This document shows, piece after piece, positions 1-10,784 of a stretch of DNA of 64,000 nt. The stretch's first letter is position 1; each line of letters starts with the position of its first letter. A program made the position numbers and the translations under genes. This DNA comes from Pristionchus mayeri (lineage: Eukaryota > Nematoda > Chromadorea > Rhabditida > Neodiplogasteridae): NCBI GenBank assembly GCA_036245805.1, contig BTRK01000002.1, positions 12,086,689-12,150,688 of the forward strand, written 5' to 3'. Under the pieces are notes generated by a model. That model made no database searches and was not told the DNA's origin. It saw only the letters and a program-made list of their open reading frames with translations.

Positions 1-1858
1 AGGCTGTGAACACTGTCTCTGAATACTTGCATTTTTCAAGTGAAAGAAAATGGTGAAGTGATCGGTCTAGTCTAAAATAAGTTTCGTGTATCTAGGAGAA
101 GAAGGTTCAGAGATCAATCAAAAATCAGCCCTCAAGGTTTATCGTTGTGCAGAAGGATTATCGATCAAAGATCAAAGATCAACTCACTCCGGGCAGGGCA
201 TCGTGCCAGACTTTGTTGAGGGGAGAGTGCTGGGCGAGAGCCACGGCGGGCAGAAGGAGAAGGGCAAGCATGACTGTAGGTTTACCCGAGCTGAAATCCG
301 GGAATTAGGGAACCATAAATTACACTTCTAGCGAGCGCTTTACGAGAACCGCGAAGGGAATGAGCAAGAAAATCGAGGATCATCAAATACTCAGTGGAAG
401 CATCTAGGCTGCTAATGAGCTTCAGTGTTCTTTGGTCAGGCGAGAGGTCAGAGCCAGAGGAACATCAGGTTACGGTAGCCCTGAGAAGATCTGGACGGGA
501 CCAGGGGGAAGGCCGTTATGTCACCTAGAGTGAGTTGAGAAGGACCATCCATGGGGCACATTCGACCCCCATAAAAGCGAGAATAGCACAGGTTCTCAGC
601 CTCACAGGCACTAAAACGGCATGAGGAGATAATAACGGAGCCAGCGGGTTGAATTGGGTCCGGAGTACGGTAGGATTAGAAAGAGTCCCGGGCTATCTTC
701 CCCGTGGTTCGGCTCAGCGCTTGCTCCTACATCAGGACTGTCTCGAGTAGCAGATGTGAGAGACAGTAGCATCTGTGATTGTTCCCTCAGGCGCAGGTAT
801 TCCAGATTGGACGAACCGGTGAACAGAGGTCCACAAATAAAGAAAGTATGAACGAAAAGGGAACCGAAGTAGGTAGGGTTCACGATCTTGCAACAGTGAA
901 CTCAACTGCTCTACTTTCACGCACTTGGGGATCAAATAATGGGGGCTCTAAAGTTCGCTATCACTCCTGCGTCGAAAGATCCACCAGAGTTCAGTGGGAC
1001 ACTCTTCTCAATTTACGATATCTTCAAAGGGGGTACAACAGAGTAGAGATATCCCTTATCAGCACGGATAAACGACCTGACAGCACGGGAAAACGGAGAG
1101 TAACTGAGGCATAAGTGCACGGATGTTCGGGGAGAACGATCTCCGGTAATAGACCGGGGCGGATAATTCTCCCCCTAGTCTCTATTACCTCCTCCTCCTC
1201 CTCTTCCTCCTCCTCCTTCTTCTCTCTTTCACTTTCAGGATATCGTGAAAGTGGGTCGAGTTTTCCTTAGAGCGCGCGTCTCTCTCGATACGCCCCGGGG
1301 GCTGGTGAGGATATGGGAGAGGATGGGGGTGGGATGAGAGGGACTCTCTTCATTCCGCACACTATCTCGCCTCTTTGGCAGTTGAGGGAGCTTGGTGATC
1401 GAAGAGAGAGGAGGAGGAGGAAGAGAATGAATGTCCAAGAAGGAGGAGAAGCGAGAGAGCACGCGGAATTGAGAGAATGGAAGGGGAAGATGAGGAAGAG
1501 GAGAAAGTTGGAGCGGTGTAGCTCAACGCTTCGCACTTTCACGATGCTAAGGTCAGCTTGAGAAGGAACGAAGTGTCCACCAAAATCACTGAAACCTCAG
1601 GTAAAAGTTCATTGTGCTCCCAAGGGATTTTAGTCGTGCAGATACAACAACGCTATGTGGTGCATCACGGCGGTGCTTGAACCCTCCCATTTCTAATAAT
1701 CGATAGCCTTTATTAGCATAATCGCATAATCAACATAATCGATTAACATAATCATAATTAGCATAATCGATAGCCTTTATTGGGCTAAAACACATGTGAT
1801 ATTGTTATAAGTACACATATAATATTATTATACATGATTTGCATGGCACTTGGATTGC
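1..1858. other. Intergenic, no supported gene
   Basis: No open frame here has both splice logic and a recognisable domain; several 60-110 aa frames on both strands overlap one another and look random. It holds a CCT/CTT-rich microsatellite (about 1188-1229), one GATCAAAGATCA repeat (about 164-180) and an AT-rich stretch at 1695-1785 with two direct copies of an ATCGATAGCCTTTATT block. A 5' or 3' UTR of an off-window gene cannot be excluded. Confidence 0.5.
1188..1229 (+). repeat. CCT/CTT microsatellite
   Basis: Imperfect CCT-CTT trinucleotide run ending in a CTTTC tract. It resembles an extended polypyrimidine tract before TTTCAGG at about 1234, but no coding exon follows that I can support. 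Confidence 0.7.
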
Positions 1859-3220
1859 TCAGAAAGAAATTCTCAGCAGCGCTTCAGTGACGTCAATCGA
1901 TACTCGTTCGTTGCTGAATCCCGCCACGAAAGGAGCGAGTACGGTAGCCAGCGCGGAGGTGGTGAGACCATTGTCGAGGGAGTGAGTGAGCACCTGCGAT
2001 TATCGATTAGTCTTCGATGTTATGATCTGCCGTTCCTCTAATCGATTCTACCGTAATCCTACCGTAATCCTACCGTATGCTCACCCGTTGCCAGTGGTTC
2101 AGCAGGAAGATCAGGGTGTCTCTGTTAGCCTCGGGCAGTCTGATCAGACAACTCCTCAGGTCGGCGTCGTTGTTGAGACATCGAGCAAAGTCGTCGAGGC
2201 GGGAAGAGGGGATGAGGGGTTCCTACAATGGCCTAACTTTCTCCTTGCACTATCTCGTCCTGTCTAGCTGAGGAGTGAACACAGCCAGAGAATACGAGAT
2301 ATTTCTCCTCCAACTCGACTCTTTCCATTGCCAATACTCTACTCTAGCCTACGAGATTGAAATTGAGGGAGACAGAGAATTGTGCTGTGATGAAGGTTAC
2401 TCTCTTCAGTTAGCGCGCTCTCTCGCTTGGCAAGTAGACCGAGATAGAAAAGAGCAGGTCTCTTCAAATCGCGTGCTCTCTCGCCGATTTGGACCGGAGG
2501 AGAGAGCACGAGGGGGTAAAGTGGATGAGGAATGACGACTAAATTGATCTTTGATCCCTTCCCCTCACCTGCAGCTGCCAGAGGAAGGCCTTGATGCAGT
2601 CAGCGATCGTCAGGGCGTCGATGGAATCGATATCGACGCAGCCGAGATTGCGAAGGATAGTCTCGACCTGGGAGAGCTCATGGATAAATTATTGATTTAT
2701 CGGCCCCCAAAATGATAAATTGAGAGGTTTTTAGTATAAAAAATCAATCCAAGAATGATTGAAATATTCATAAAATAAGTCAAAAGAGGGATGTGTGAAA
2801 CACATCACTCACGGTGCGAATTAACTGCTTCTGATTGTGAGCAGGATTTCAAATGTGCTTCAAACTTTCATTTTCTGTGTTAATTGGTAGGAAAATTCGA
2901 TAATTCCTGTTCTTCTGGGAAAAAGATACCGGTCTGACCTCATTGGCATCCGCGCATCGCACGTAGATGCTGACTGCGTGCGCGCGTGAGTCCAGCTGAC
3001 GCACTAGGAGCGTGAGTGCTCGGGGTACTCGTACGCCTCGTCGCGGACAGACATCTTCGAGACGCGGATAGAGACCGCGAGGGCGCGGTTTCGCGTTGTC
3101 TTTGAGATGATCAAGCATCGTTTTGAGCGTCGATTTCAGTGTCTGGAAGGGCTTTATCTTTGATCTTCTTCCCTACTGATGGAAGGAAATGAGACACCGT
3201 ACCGGCATTAGATGCGGCAT
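1859..3220 (-). CDS. Short RacGAP1/CYK-4-like RhoGAP protein (copy 1)
   Basis: Five minus-strand exons with closing phases: 3220-3203, 3142-2939, 2667-2569, 2222-2085, 1993-1859, giving about 197 aa. The order of motifs follows the RhoGAP domain of RACGAP1/CYK-4: a strand ending LDSRAHAVSIYVRCADANE (helix and arginine-finger loop), IKAFLWQLQ-EPLIPSSRL, LPEANRDTLIFLLNHWQR, then LATVLAPFVAGF near the end. CYK-4 normally carries a coiled coil and a C1 zinc domain before the GAP domain; here a MPHLMP start exon precedes the GAP region directly, so the gene is GAP-only or its 5' exons are lost. The usual GLYRISG loop reads SIYVRCA, so the arginine finger is displaced by one residue. Family membership is clear; GAP activity is doubtful. 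Introns contain TACGGTAG and CTCTCTC hairpin motifs. Confidence 0.8.
2395..2515. repeat. Intronic CTCTCTC hairpin repeat
   Basis: Two copies of a TCTCTTCA..GCG.GCTCTCTCGC block lie in the RacGAP-like intron, the second able to pair with GAGAGAGCACG at about 2501-2511. Related blocks occur in other introns of the window (about 11757-11830, 41942-42040, 43096-43140). Confidence 0.55.
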
Positions 3221-4510
3221 TTTGGAGTTGCAGTGATCGAACTTTCCCGATTTTGCGCGCAGCCACATCTGAACTTCAAGGTCAACGTTCTGAAGATTCA
3301 GATTCTGAAGGTCAACGAAATATTTCAAAATAGAGTGGTTGAAGAGGCATCAGTCGACTGCATTTTCGAAACAACAATGAGTGCCAGAGGACAGAGGACG
3401 CCAGCGCGGTGGTGGCTTGGGATCAATCTGAGTGCATCACCCATCCACAGGGATAGAAAGGGCAGCTACAGTATCCGGGTGGCACTACGGCTGATCGGAA
3501 GGTGGTCTGGGGCCAAGTAATGGTGGAAAATGAGAAACTCTCGATCACACTCTGTTTTCGTTCAAGAGAGCTAGAGAGCAGGGGAAATGAACGAGTGAGA
3601 TGAATTTGAATCGCCTATCAATACGCTCCTCGAACTTTCTCTGAATCTCCTTTCTCATTTCTCAGAACATGATAGGAAGCGAAAATAGACAAAAAGGAAG
3701 ATGGAGAGAAAGACGTTTTCATCTCTAGAAATATCGGAAAAATTGCCATGCCGTCAGTTCGTAACCTTTCCAGTTCGGGGGAAATTCTTCTGTTTTTCTC
3801 CCTTCGTTGGGGTGATTCAGTAAATGGAGGCAATGAAAATGGAACAGGAGGAAGAAATGGAAGAGGAACTCTCAGCACGGGCAGAAATTACGCACCGCAC
3901 CCACACTTTTATCGGCATTTACAATCGCGTTACGCCAATTCTGTTTTCCGAAATGACGTTTACCCGCCCTCCTCCGCAATCAAGTCACGCCCAAAATTCG
4001 GTAATCAGATCAGTAGTTGATAGATCAATGATCTACCGTAGCGATAGCATGTGAAGCTGTTCATGACATGGACGAATCGGGTGGAAGCTGTAAGAAGCTG
4101 ATATTGACGTAGGAAAATGTAGAATATCGATTTATACGAGATTCGCCGTGAGTAGAATAAGGTGATGGAAGAAATGTCGCAAAAAAGATCATAGAGCAAA
4201 CGCTAGTACTCAACAGTGCCATCCAAATTTTTTTTTTCATACCAACTGTGAACAATATAGACCACCCAGAGCAGAGCCAGTCGGGAGTCGAACTAATTCC
4301 CAGAGCAACATTTCAAGTGAAACGATATCCCATTCTTACATAAACTGAATGTCTCCCATGCTTAATACAGTAACCCAATCGATACTTCATGATCTCTTCA
4401 TCGTCTTAATACAGTAACCCAATCGATACTTCATTATCTCTTTATCGTCTCAAGAGAAAGAAGTGTTTATCTGTTCGAACATGCGAACGAACTCTTCGAG
4501 TTCTTCTTCT
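3221..4510. other. Intergenic; 44-bp tandem repeat inside
   Basis: No gene supported. The plus frame at 3212-3520 and the overlapping frames at 3618-4255 show no domain, splice-consistent partner or composition difference from background. The only clear structure is the tandem duplication at 4361-4448. Confidence 0.5.
4361..4448 (+). repeat. 44-bp direct tandem duplication
   Basis: Two adjacent 44-bp copies (4361-4404 and 4405-4448), each starting CTTAATACAGTAACCCAATC and ending TCTTTATCGT or a close variant, with only a few substitutions. It lies just downstream of the stop of the minus-strand MSP gene. Confidence 0.85.
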
Positions 4511-7032
4511 CTAGTTGTCCTCCTCGAGACTCGAGCGACGAGGCTGATCGTCTGAATCAGAGAACGGTTACGGTAGGGATACGGCAGGTCAGAGATGCTA
4601 CCGTACCCTCGGCGCTGTTGTCACGGGAGCCGGTGCCAGTACGGGCGCCCTTCTTGAGCAGACGCACACTTGGGCGATCCTTGCGGATATCCTCATCTGC
4701 AAAGGATTACGGTAGTCCGGTGTGTCAGATTCCCTGATCATCCCTCTGACCCACCGAGGTAGTTCGAGTCGTCATCGTGGTACTGTCCGTCGGGGCCGAG
4801 CTTGCGGGGACGAGATGTCTGGCGGCGGCGGGGCGGCTCTGAATGTCAGGGTACAGTAAGAGTACGGTAGCCGGGTACCGTACCCTCGACGGGCGATTTC
4901 TGCTCTTGCTTGTTGTCCTCGTTGGAGGTGCGACGGCGCGGCTTGACTGCAGCAGCCTTCCCCTCTAAATGACGTCATCGGGTTACGGTAGGGGAGCTAC
5001 AGTATCCTCTTACCCTCCGCAGCTTCGTCTTCCTTCTTGCGACGGTCATCCTCCTCCGCTCTTCTCTCATCCTCCCTCTTCCTCCTCTCCTCCCTCTCCT
5101 CTTCCTTCTTCTTCCTCTCCTCCTTCTCCTCATCCTTTCTCTTCCTCTCTTCCTTCTCCTCATCCTTCCTCTTTCTTCTCGACTCCTCTTCTCGATTGCG
5201 CATCTCCTCCATCTGAGAGTGATCTTTGATCTTTGATCTTTGATCTTCGCTCCTCCGCCAACCTTCTTTCTCAACATTTCATCGCGACGATCTTCCGTGT
5301 CCAAGTCACGTTTCCTGAAGAGATCAAAGATCAGAGATCACATCGGTGACGTCATCACTCACTTGATCGAATCCTCCTCCCTGCGGCTCGCCTCCTCGTC
5401 CACAGTCGCGCCCTCCTCATTGCTCTGAGATCAAAGATGAAGATACTGTAACCCGCACGATACCGTACCTTGCCGCCAGGGTACTGTACGCACACGATGG
5501 CCGATGCGTCCTTGGCGACGGACGAGAGCAGCGACTCGATCGGGTCCCGAGGGGAAGGACGACCATTGCCTGAGTGAGAGGATTACGGTAGCCGAATATC
5601 GATCAATGCTTACTCGATGCCGGACTTCTCTCCTTGCCCGAGATCCTGGCCGGAGATATTTGCCGGAGATCCTTGGGCGACTGGAGCAAATGGGGTGAGG
5701 GAGTGCGGTGTGGAGTCTGTCTAGAGGCTGCACGAGCGGGAGCACGAGGGGGTTCTGCGGTAGAAAGAATACGGTATGCTACCGTACCTGGTACCGTATA
5801 CCCGGCACCGTAGTCTACCGTACTCCATGTGACGGGACGCTGCGGCTGCACGCGCTTCGAGGGAGCGTCGGCCTCATTGTCGGCTGCGGCGTTGTCTGAA
5901 TGATACGGTAGGTTTGGGGCAGTTCGGTGGGTCAGATAGCTTACTCGACTTCTCATCTTCCTCTCCTTCGGGGGCAGGAACCGGGGCGACTGCTCTTTTG
6001 GGCGGCTCGGGTCGGACTGTGGCCGATTTCTGATCCTTGACCTTTGGTCGTTCCATCCCACTGCGAGACTTCTCGTTGACCGCCAGACGCTGGAATACGG
6101 TAGCAGTAGTGCGGTAGGTCAGATTCATAACTCACCCCAGAATCGTCGAGGAACAGCACACGCACGTACTCGCGACTCTCCGCGTAAGAAAGGTGCTGAA
6201 CAACAGGGATACGGTAAGTGGTGCGATGGGTCGGATTCCTTACCGCAAACGGCTTGTGCAAATCCCAGAGGGTGGTTCTCTTCGGATCCAGGGCGTGCGC
6301 AAAGACTACGGTAATGCGGTCCTGGAGTACGGTAGTTCCTTGATAGCGATCGATCAATTGGTAAATTGATCAATTATGCACCTTGGCACTCAGCGGAATC
6401 GGTCCCGCATCCTTTCCCTTGTAAGAGACGGTGACCTCCTGATGCTCGCGAACCTGATATCAATTGATATCAGAGTAGATCAGGGAATACCGTACCGCAA
6501 GTTTGAAGAAGACTGGGTGGATACGGTAGAGGTACGAGGCAGTCGTCTTGATCTGTAACAGGAAGGATTTCAACATCGCCCGGTTAGCTCAGTCGGTAGA
6601 GCACCAGACTCTTAATCTGGCTGTCGCGGGTTCGAGCCCCGCATCGGGCTGGCGATTTTTTTGCAGTTTTTCAGCACCTTGAAGATCTCCACCGATTCGC
6701 CAGTGTTCTCAACTACGAACGAGAGCGTGAGCTTGTCCTTCGCGAAGTTGAATGACAGCTGCAATACCGCATTGAGGTACTGTAGGAGGGGTACTGTAGG
6801 GTACAATAGGAGTGGTATTGTAGGTGGGCTACGGTAGGAGGATACAGTAAGAGGGGTAAAGTACGATGAGTACTGTAGATCGGGGTAATGTAGGCAGGGG
6901 AGGAGTCGGTACGCTTACCGTATCCGGGTTGACGTTGGCGCGGAGCCCGAGCCGGACGGGTTCCCTGGTCTCCTTGGTGTCGCGATGGGTCTCGGAGATG
7001 GCGGCGGCGTCCACACCAGAGGGAGCGACCAT
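4511..7032 (-). CDS. MSP-domain protein with long charged C-terminal tail
   Basis: Seventeen exons whose phases all close: 7032-6919, 6758-6678, 6552-6496, 6453-6382, 6321-6244, 6195-6136, 6089-5945, 5895-5824, 5754-5614, 5569-5469, 5424-5363, 5314-5263, 5212-5014, 4964-4884, 4838-4755, 4696-4607, 4551-4511; about 509 aa. Residues roughly 35-160 fit a major sperm protein (MSP/VAP-like) beta-sandwich: LSFNFAKDKLTLSFVVENT, then IKTTASYLYRIHP (the MSP IKTT core), then DRITVVFAHAL. After the domain comes a Pro/Arg-rich linker and a Glu/Arg/Lys block (exon 5212-5014, about 66 residues of EEERKRKDE type) and a basic tail ending in an acidic SSLEEDN. MSP domains bind phosphoinositides/FFAT-like partners or form sperm filaments; which applies is unknown. 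No signal peptide. Introns carry TACGGTA and GATC-repeat motifs and intron 2 encloses an antisense tRNA. Confidence 0.85.
6578..6650 (+). tRNA. tRNA-Lys (anticodon CTT)
   Basis: Complete cloverleaf of 73 nt. Acceptor arm GCCCGGT pairs with ATCGGGC (one G-T pair), D arm TAGCTCAGTCGGTAGA, anticodon stem CCAGA/TCTGG with loop CTCTTAA (anticodon CTT at 6611-6613), and T arm GCGGGTTCGAGCCCCGC. No tRNA intron. A short T run (6656-6661) follows, as expected for Pol III termination. It lies antisense in the MSP gene intron (6677-6553). Confidence 0.96.
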
Positions 7033-7082
7033 TCCGGAGCGAGCGAAGGGTAGAAAATGAGGGGAGGGGGAGGGAGGCGAGG

Positions 7083-7090
7083 CTTTTATA
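7083..7090 (-). promoter_or_regulatory. TATA box of the MSP gene
   Basis: On the minus strand the sequence reads TATAAAAG, about 50 bp upstream of the MSP gene ATG (7032). Position and sequence suit a core promoter; no expression evidence is available. Confidence 0.6.
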
Positions 7091-7099
7091 GGAGAAGGA

Positions 7100-8115
7100 G
7101 AATGCAAATGAGGGCAATATGGAGAGATAATCTCGAGTGATTATAATAGTAAAATCGTAGAGGTCAATTGTACACGTCAGCAATCGATAAGTGCAATCTA
7201 CGATGGTAAAAAAAAGGTAAATAATGTAAAGGTGCAGCCAATCGATTTTCCAGTCGTCAGGAGAAACGAATACGATAGGTGGTGTATTGAGGCCGACTAC
7301 TGCGAGGACTATGTATCCCTGCTGTCTAAAGTGGTTCTAGGAACGTTATCACGATGATAATGCGTCGATAAATATTCCAGCCAGATTGTCTCGTGCCCAG
7401 CTCATGCGTGTTTTTACTCATCTCATTTACTTTTTTGTTTAATTCTCAAGTTACGCTTGAACTTCCTATCATGTCTCCCTTGATGACCCGGTGAAATCTT
7501 TCTGCTCCCCTCTGCGGATTTTTACCCCAAATGTAGAGCATTACACAATATTACGGAGAGGCACACCTTTCTCCTCACTTTTTCAAAATTTCGAAGTTTT
7601 GAAATCTCCGATTCACTATATTAATGGCATCTCATTTCCTTATCAATCATATTTCTACTCTCCCCTTCTACCTCAGCAATGAACGTGAGCATCTCCTTCT
7701 CTCATTTTATGCCATGTTTAAAATTTAATTCAAAAATATTAACTCGTGAAAAATCGCAACTTGCACAATCGGTTGATTTTCTAGAACTTTCACGTGGTGC
7801 CGCAAACGGACAGAAACGCGGTGATGTTCACAATTCCCGGGTGATACAGCAATTTCATTCCTAAAGGGCAAGTTCATGGCTCGCTCTACACGGTTCAGTA
7901 AGCTAAACCGTTCATTTTTTTTTCGAAAATAGAAACCGTATTTCGAACGAGACCTTCGTTCAGACAGTTCGACAGTTCCAATGGATCGGAATCGATTTCT
8001 ATCAAAAAGTGCTTGCATCCATTCCAGCACAGATCTCAAGTGAGTACAATGTGTCTTTGTATTTCAAATCGAGTTCATGATTTCACCCGATTTCTAACAG
8101 GTTAGGGTGAATCAG
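7100..8115. other. Intergenic or 5' region of the kinase-like gene
   Basis: AT-rich, no recognisable domain. A possible 5' exon of the downstream kinase (about 7958-8039, between an ...TTCAG and CTCAA|GTGAGT) has acceptable splice sites, but its translation shows no glycine-rich loop, so I do not assign it. Confidence 0.4.
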
Positions 8116-10784
8116 AGTACTCTAGCCATTGCGTTACTGTGGGCAACAAACGTAGATGCAAACTAGTAATTCAGGCCAAGCTGGTCCTTCGGCAACTCAA
8201 CCTCCTCCGGACGATCCATCACGAGAACATCGTTCGTCTCATCGGCTCCTACATCCGGAGAGAAGGACCGATGAACATCGAGTCGATGCAAGTATTTTCC
8301 TCCTTTCGTATTACAAATATATTAATTAATCAATATTGTGATGTGTTTAATTAATAAAAAATATTAACACAATAATGTAAAATTTGCAGTTATCACATCA
8401 CCGACTACTGCGGGCGTCCGATGATCTCGTGGATCTAGGAGGGGGGTTATTCTATGGAAGAAGTGAAGAAGTGGATGAGGGGGCTCAGGGCAGTGCAACA
8501 TCTGCACTTAAATGGAGTGAGTTTTTAGAATTTCTGAAATCGGATATCCTTCCGCTTTTCAGCATCATTTAGTAAAGCACGTGCAAAGTAGCTCAATAGT
8601 GTTTAGACGTGAAATACATTTTTTCAGGTCATCCATCGCAATCTGCATCCAGGCAACATCTGCATTGATTTCAACGGAAAACTCGTCATTAGAGTGCGGA
8701 GATGAAGAGGAAAAGGAAGAGTTCGCCGCTCTTTTGAGCGGTTGAACGACGAATGATGAAGAGAGGGAGGGATGGGCGAGCTCTTCAAGAAGAGCGAGAT
8801 GGTCTTCTTGAAGAGCAGAGCTCTTTCACACAATTTAAAATGAATAAAATGACCTTTTTGACGCATTATGTTAGCCTATTTGCATTGCGCAGCCACCATC
8901 GTCTAGATTATTGTCCCCACCTCCATTGTCCATGCGCACGTAAAACAAAGTCCAGATTGGACTCCTTTGGACGATCCCTTCTATTTTCTCATGCTATTAT
9001 GCGTGCCTTACCCTTTTGGTGCTCTTCTCTCTTTCCTGACGTCCCCAGCCCGACCCAAGAACCCAACTAAGCTAGTATGGACCTGCGGAGAGTCGAATTG
9101 TTGCGTGTTTCCTGCTACTCCCTTGTTGACAGCCTTTGACACAGTATGTAAATCACATCTCCCCAATGCTTACATCATTTGAACCACAAAAAACGAACTA
9201 AATTAGAGAAACATCCATCTTTGCCAATTCTCTGCAAGAAGAGAACCCCTCTTTTCTTGAAGATACACCGCTCCATCTCACTCTTCAAGAAGAAATGATC
9301 TGAATTTGCACCCGTTCTCTCACTCGTCACTCTTCATCTCCGCACTCTACTCGTCATCATAAGTCGGTTTCTGAACTCGATAAATAGCCCTTTTCCATTG
9401 CGTGCTGTTCGCTAAACCCCTTAAATTGAGGTTTCGGAAGAGCCCGTGTGATGGACCGTGATCAGGCCATGACCTTGGACAACTTCACCCACTCGTACTC
9501 GCCCATTGAGCTGCTGCTGGAGTGGGAGGGACCCTACGATGGGAAGGGTCGGGTTTCTTGAGAAATGGTTTTGAGTTTTCGAAACAATTTTTTGATATGC
9601 TCAGGATTTCGCTATCGTTCATGTTTTTATATACAAATCTGAGTCACAGCTGATAAGAAAAATTAAATAGAAATGTTGAAATATTGACAGCGTGTATTCC
9701 TTATCAAGTATGCAGTTGACATCTGGAGTGTGGCTACGCTGCTCTGTCAGCTCATCACTGGACATAACATCTTCGGATCTCCAAACAATAGGAATCCGCT
9801 AGTGAAACACAAGGAACTATGTGGACCCGTCCCTCAGAGCGTGCTCGAGAAGGTAGGAGGAATCCAATACCTGACGAATTTCTTGAAATTCCCGATCGTG
9901 AGACAGAATATTTTTAAAATACATAAAAAAACAATATCGCAGATGCTTCAGTTTACAGCCACATTCAGGTTTCTAAGCAGATCGACTTCCTTGCCGCTAA
10001 TGCTTCACCTCGAACGGTTCATTTTCAGTGCTCTAAAAGTAGTGATCAGGAATGGCTTAGATTATTGATTGATACGAATTGGGTCATCACTTCATTCTCG
10101 ATCTGAATAATGTGAATTTCAGGACTTTATAACACTTCTTCGCCAGAAGCTCATTTCGGGTCGCGGCATTACCGATGCTGAGATTCATGTAAACGAGATC
10201 TATCTGCAAAATTTCATCGACCACACCCTCGTTTGGGATCCATTTTCCAGGTTTGTGAGACTTCATCTCATTAACATTTAACAAATGTAACAATTTTCGC
10301 GACTTTTTTCTCAAAATATTTATTACAAAATGTTGCTCCTTTACAGGATGACCGCCGAGCAGGCACTAGCCCATCCCTTCCTGCTGACTCCACTTCCATG
10401 GGAGCAGGACCTACCACAGGTAAAGATTAAGGGTGGCCAAACAAGGGCGCGTTGCGAATCGCTACGTGCCTCCTCCCTTGCATATTACGGAATCTGGGTA
10501 GGGAGAGGGCATAGCGAATCTATGATTTGGCCAACTATGGTACGAATGGCTTCGTAATACATGTTCTATTCATTGGCGTTCTCTGTCACTACGCTTTAGA
10601 GAACGTGCAAAATTATGAGATACTGGTTTTCAGTCAATTATGGCAAAAACATCTCTAAACACAGGATGAAAACCTCGCTCTGGCCGCTCTGCGACATCAC
10701 ATCGAACGGGAGGTGGCACTTGGATCATATTATACTTCTCTACAATTTCATTCAGTTTTCCCGTATAGTCTGATTCCATCATGA
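8116..10784 (+). pseudogene. MAPK/p38-like kinase, degenerate and disrupted
   Basis: Kinase subdomains appear in order across spliced pieces: LVLRQLNLLRTIHHENIVRL (helix C, 8172-8235), YHITDYCGRPMISWI then MEEVKKWMRGLRAVQHLHL (8391-8520), VIHRNLHPGNICIDF (catalytic loop, 8628-8675), FGRARV then SYSPIELLLEWEG (DFG/APE region, 9431-9560), YAVDIWSVATLLCQLITG (9709-9770), DFITLLRQKL, MTAEQALAHPFLLTPLPWEQ (10348-10410) and a last exon 10665-10784. This matches the p38/ERK family. The catalytic HRD is HRN and the DFG Asp appears replaced (SFG if the exon is reconstructed). An in-frame TAG sits at 8435-8437, the junction before it does not keep phase, and a 660-bp MITE interrupts the exon after KLV. 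N-terminal lobe with the Gly loop and VAIKK lysine was not found. Likely a pseudogene, possibly descended from a pseudokinase. AATAAA at 10860 follows. Confidence 0.75.
8690..9349 (+). mobile_element. hAT-type MITE with 20-bp TIRs
   Basis: Perfect 20-bp terminal inverted repeats (8690-8709 TAGAGTGCGGAGATGAAGAG; 9330-9349 its complement) flanked by an identical 8-bp target duplication CTCGTCAT (8682-8689 and 9350-9357). An 8-bp duplication is characteristic of hAT elements. No transposase; internal ACTCTTCAAGAAGAG-type palindromes are present. It is inserted in the kinase-like exon. Confidence 0.9.

Noticed and set aside
5014..5229. Plus-strand Pro/Ser repeat ORF
   Set aside because: It is the antisense of the Glu/Arg/Lys-rich exon of the MSP gene.
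5603..6357. Minus-strand ORFs of 152 and 134 codons
   Set aside because: They run through introns in shifted frames of the MSP gene, whose exons account for the region with closing phases.
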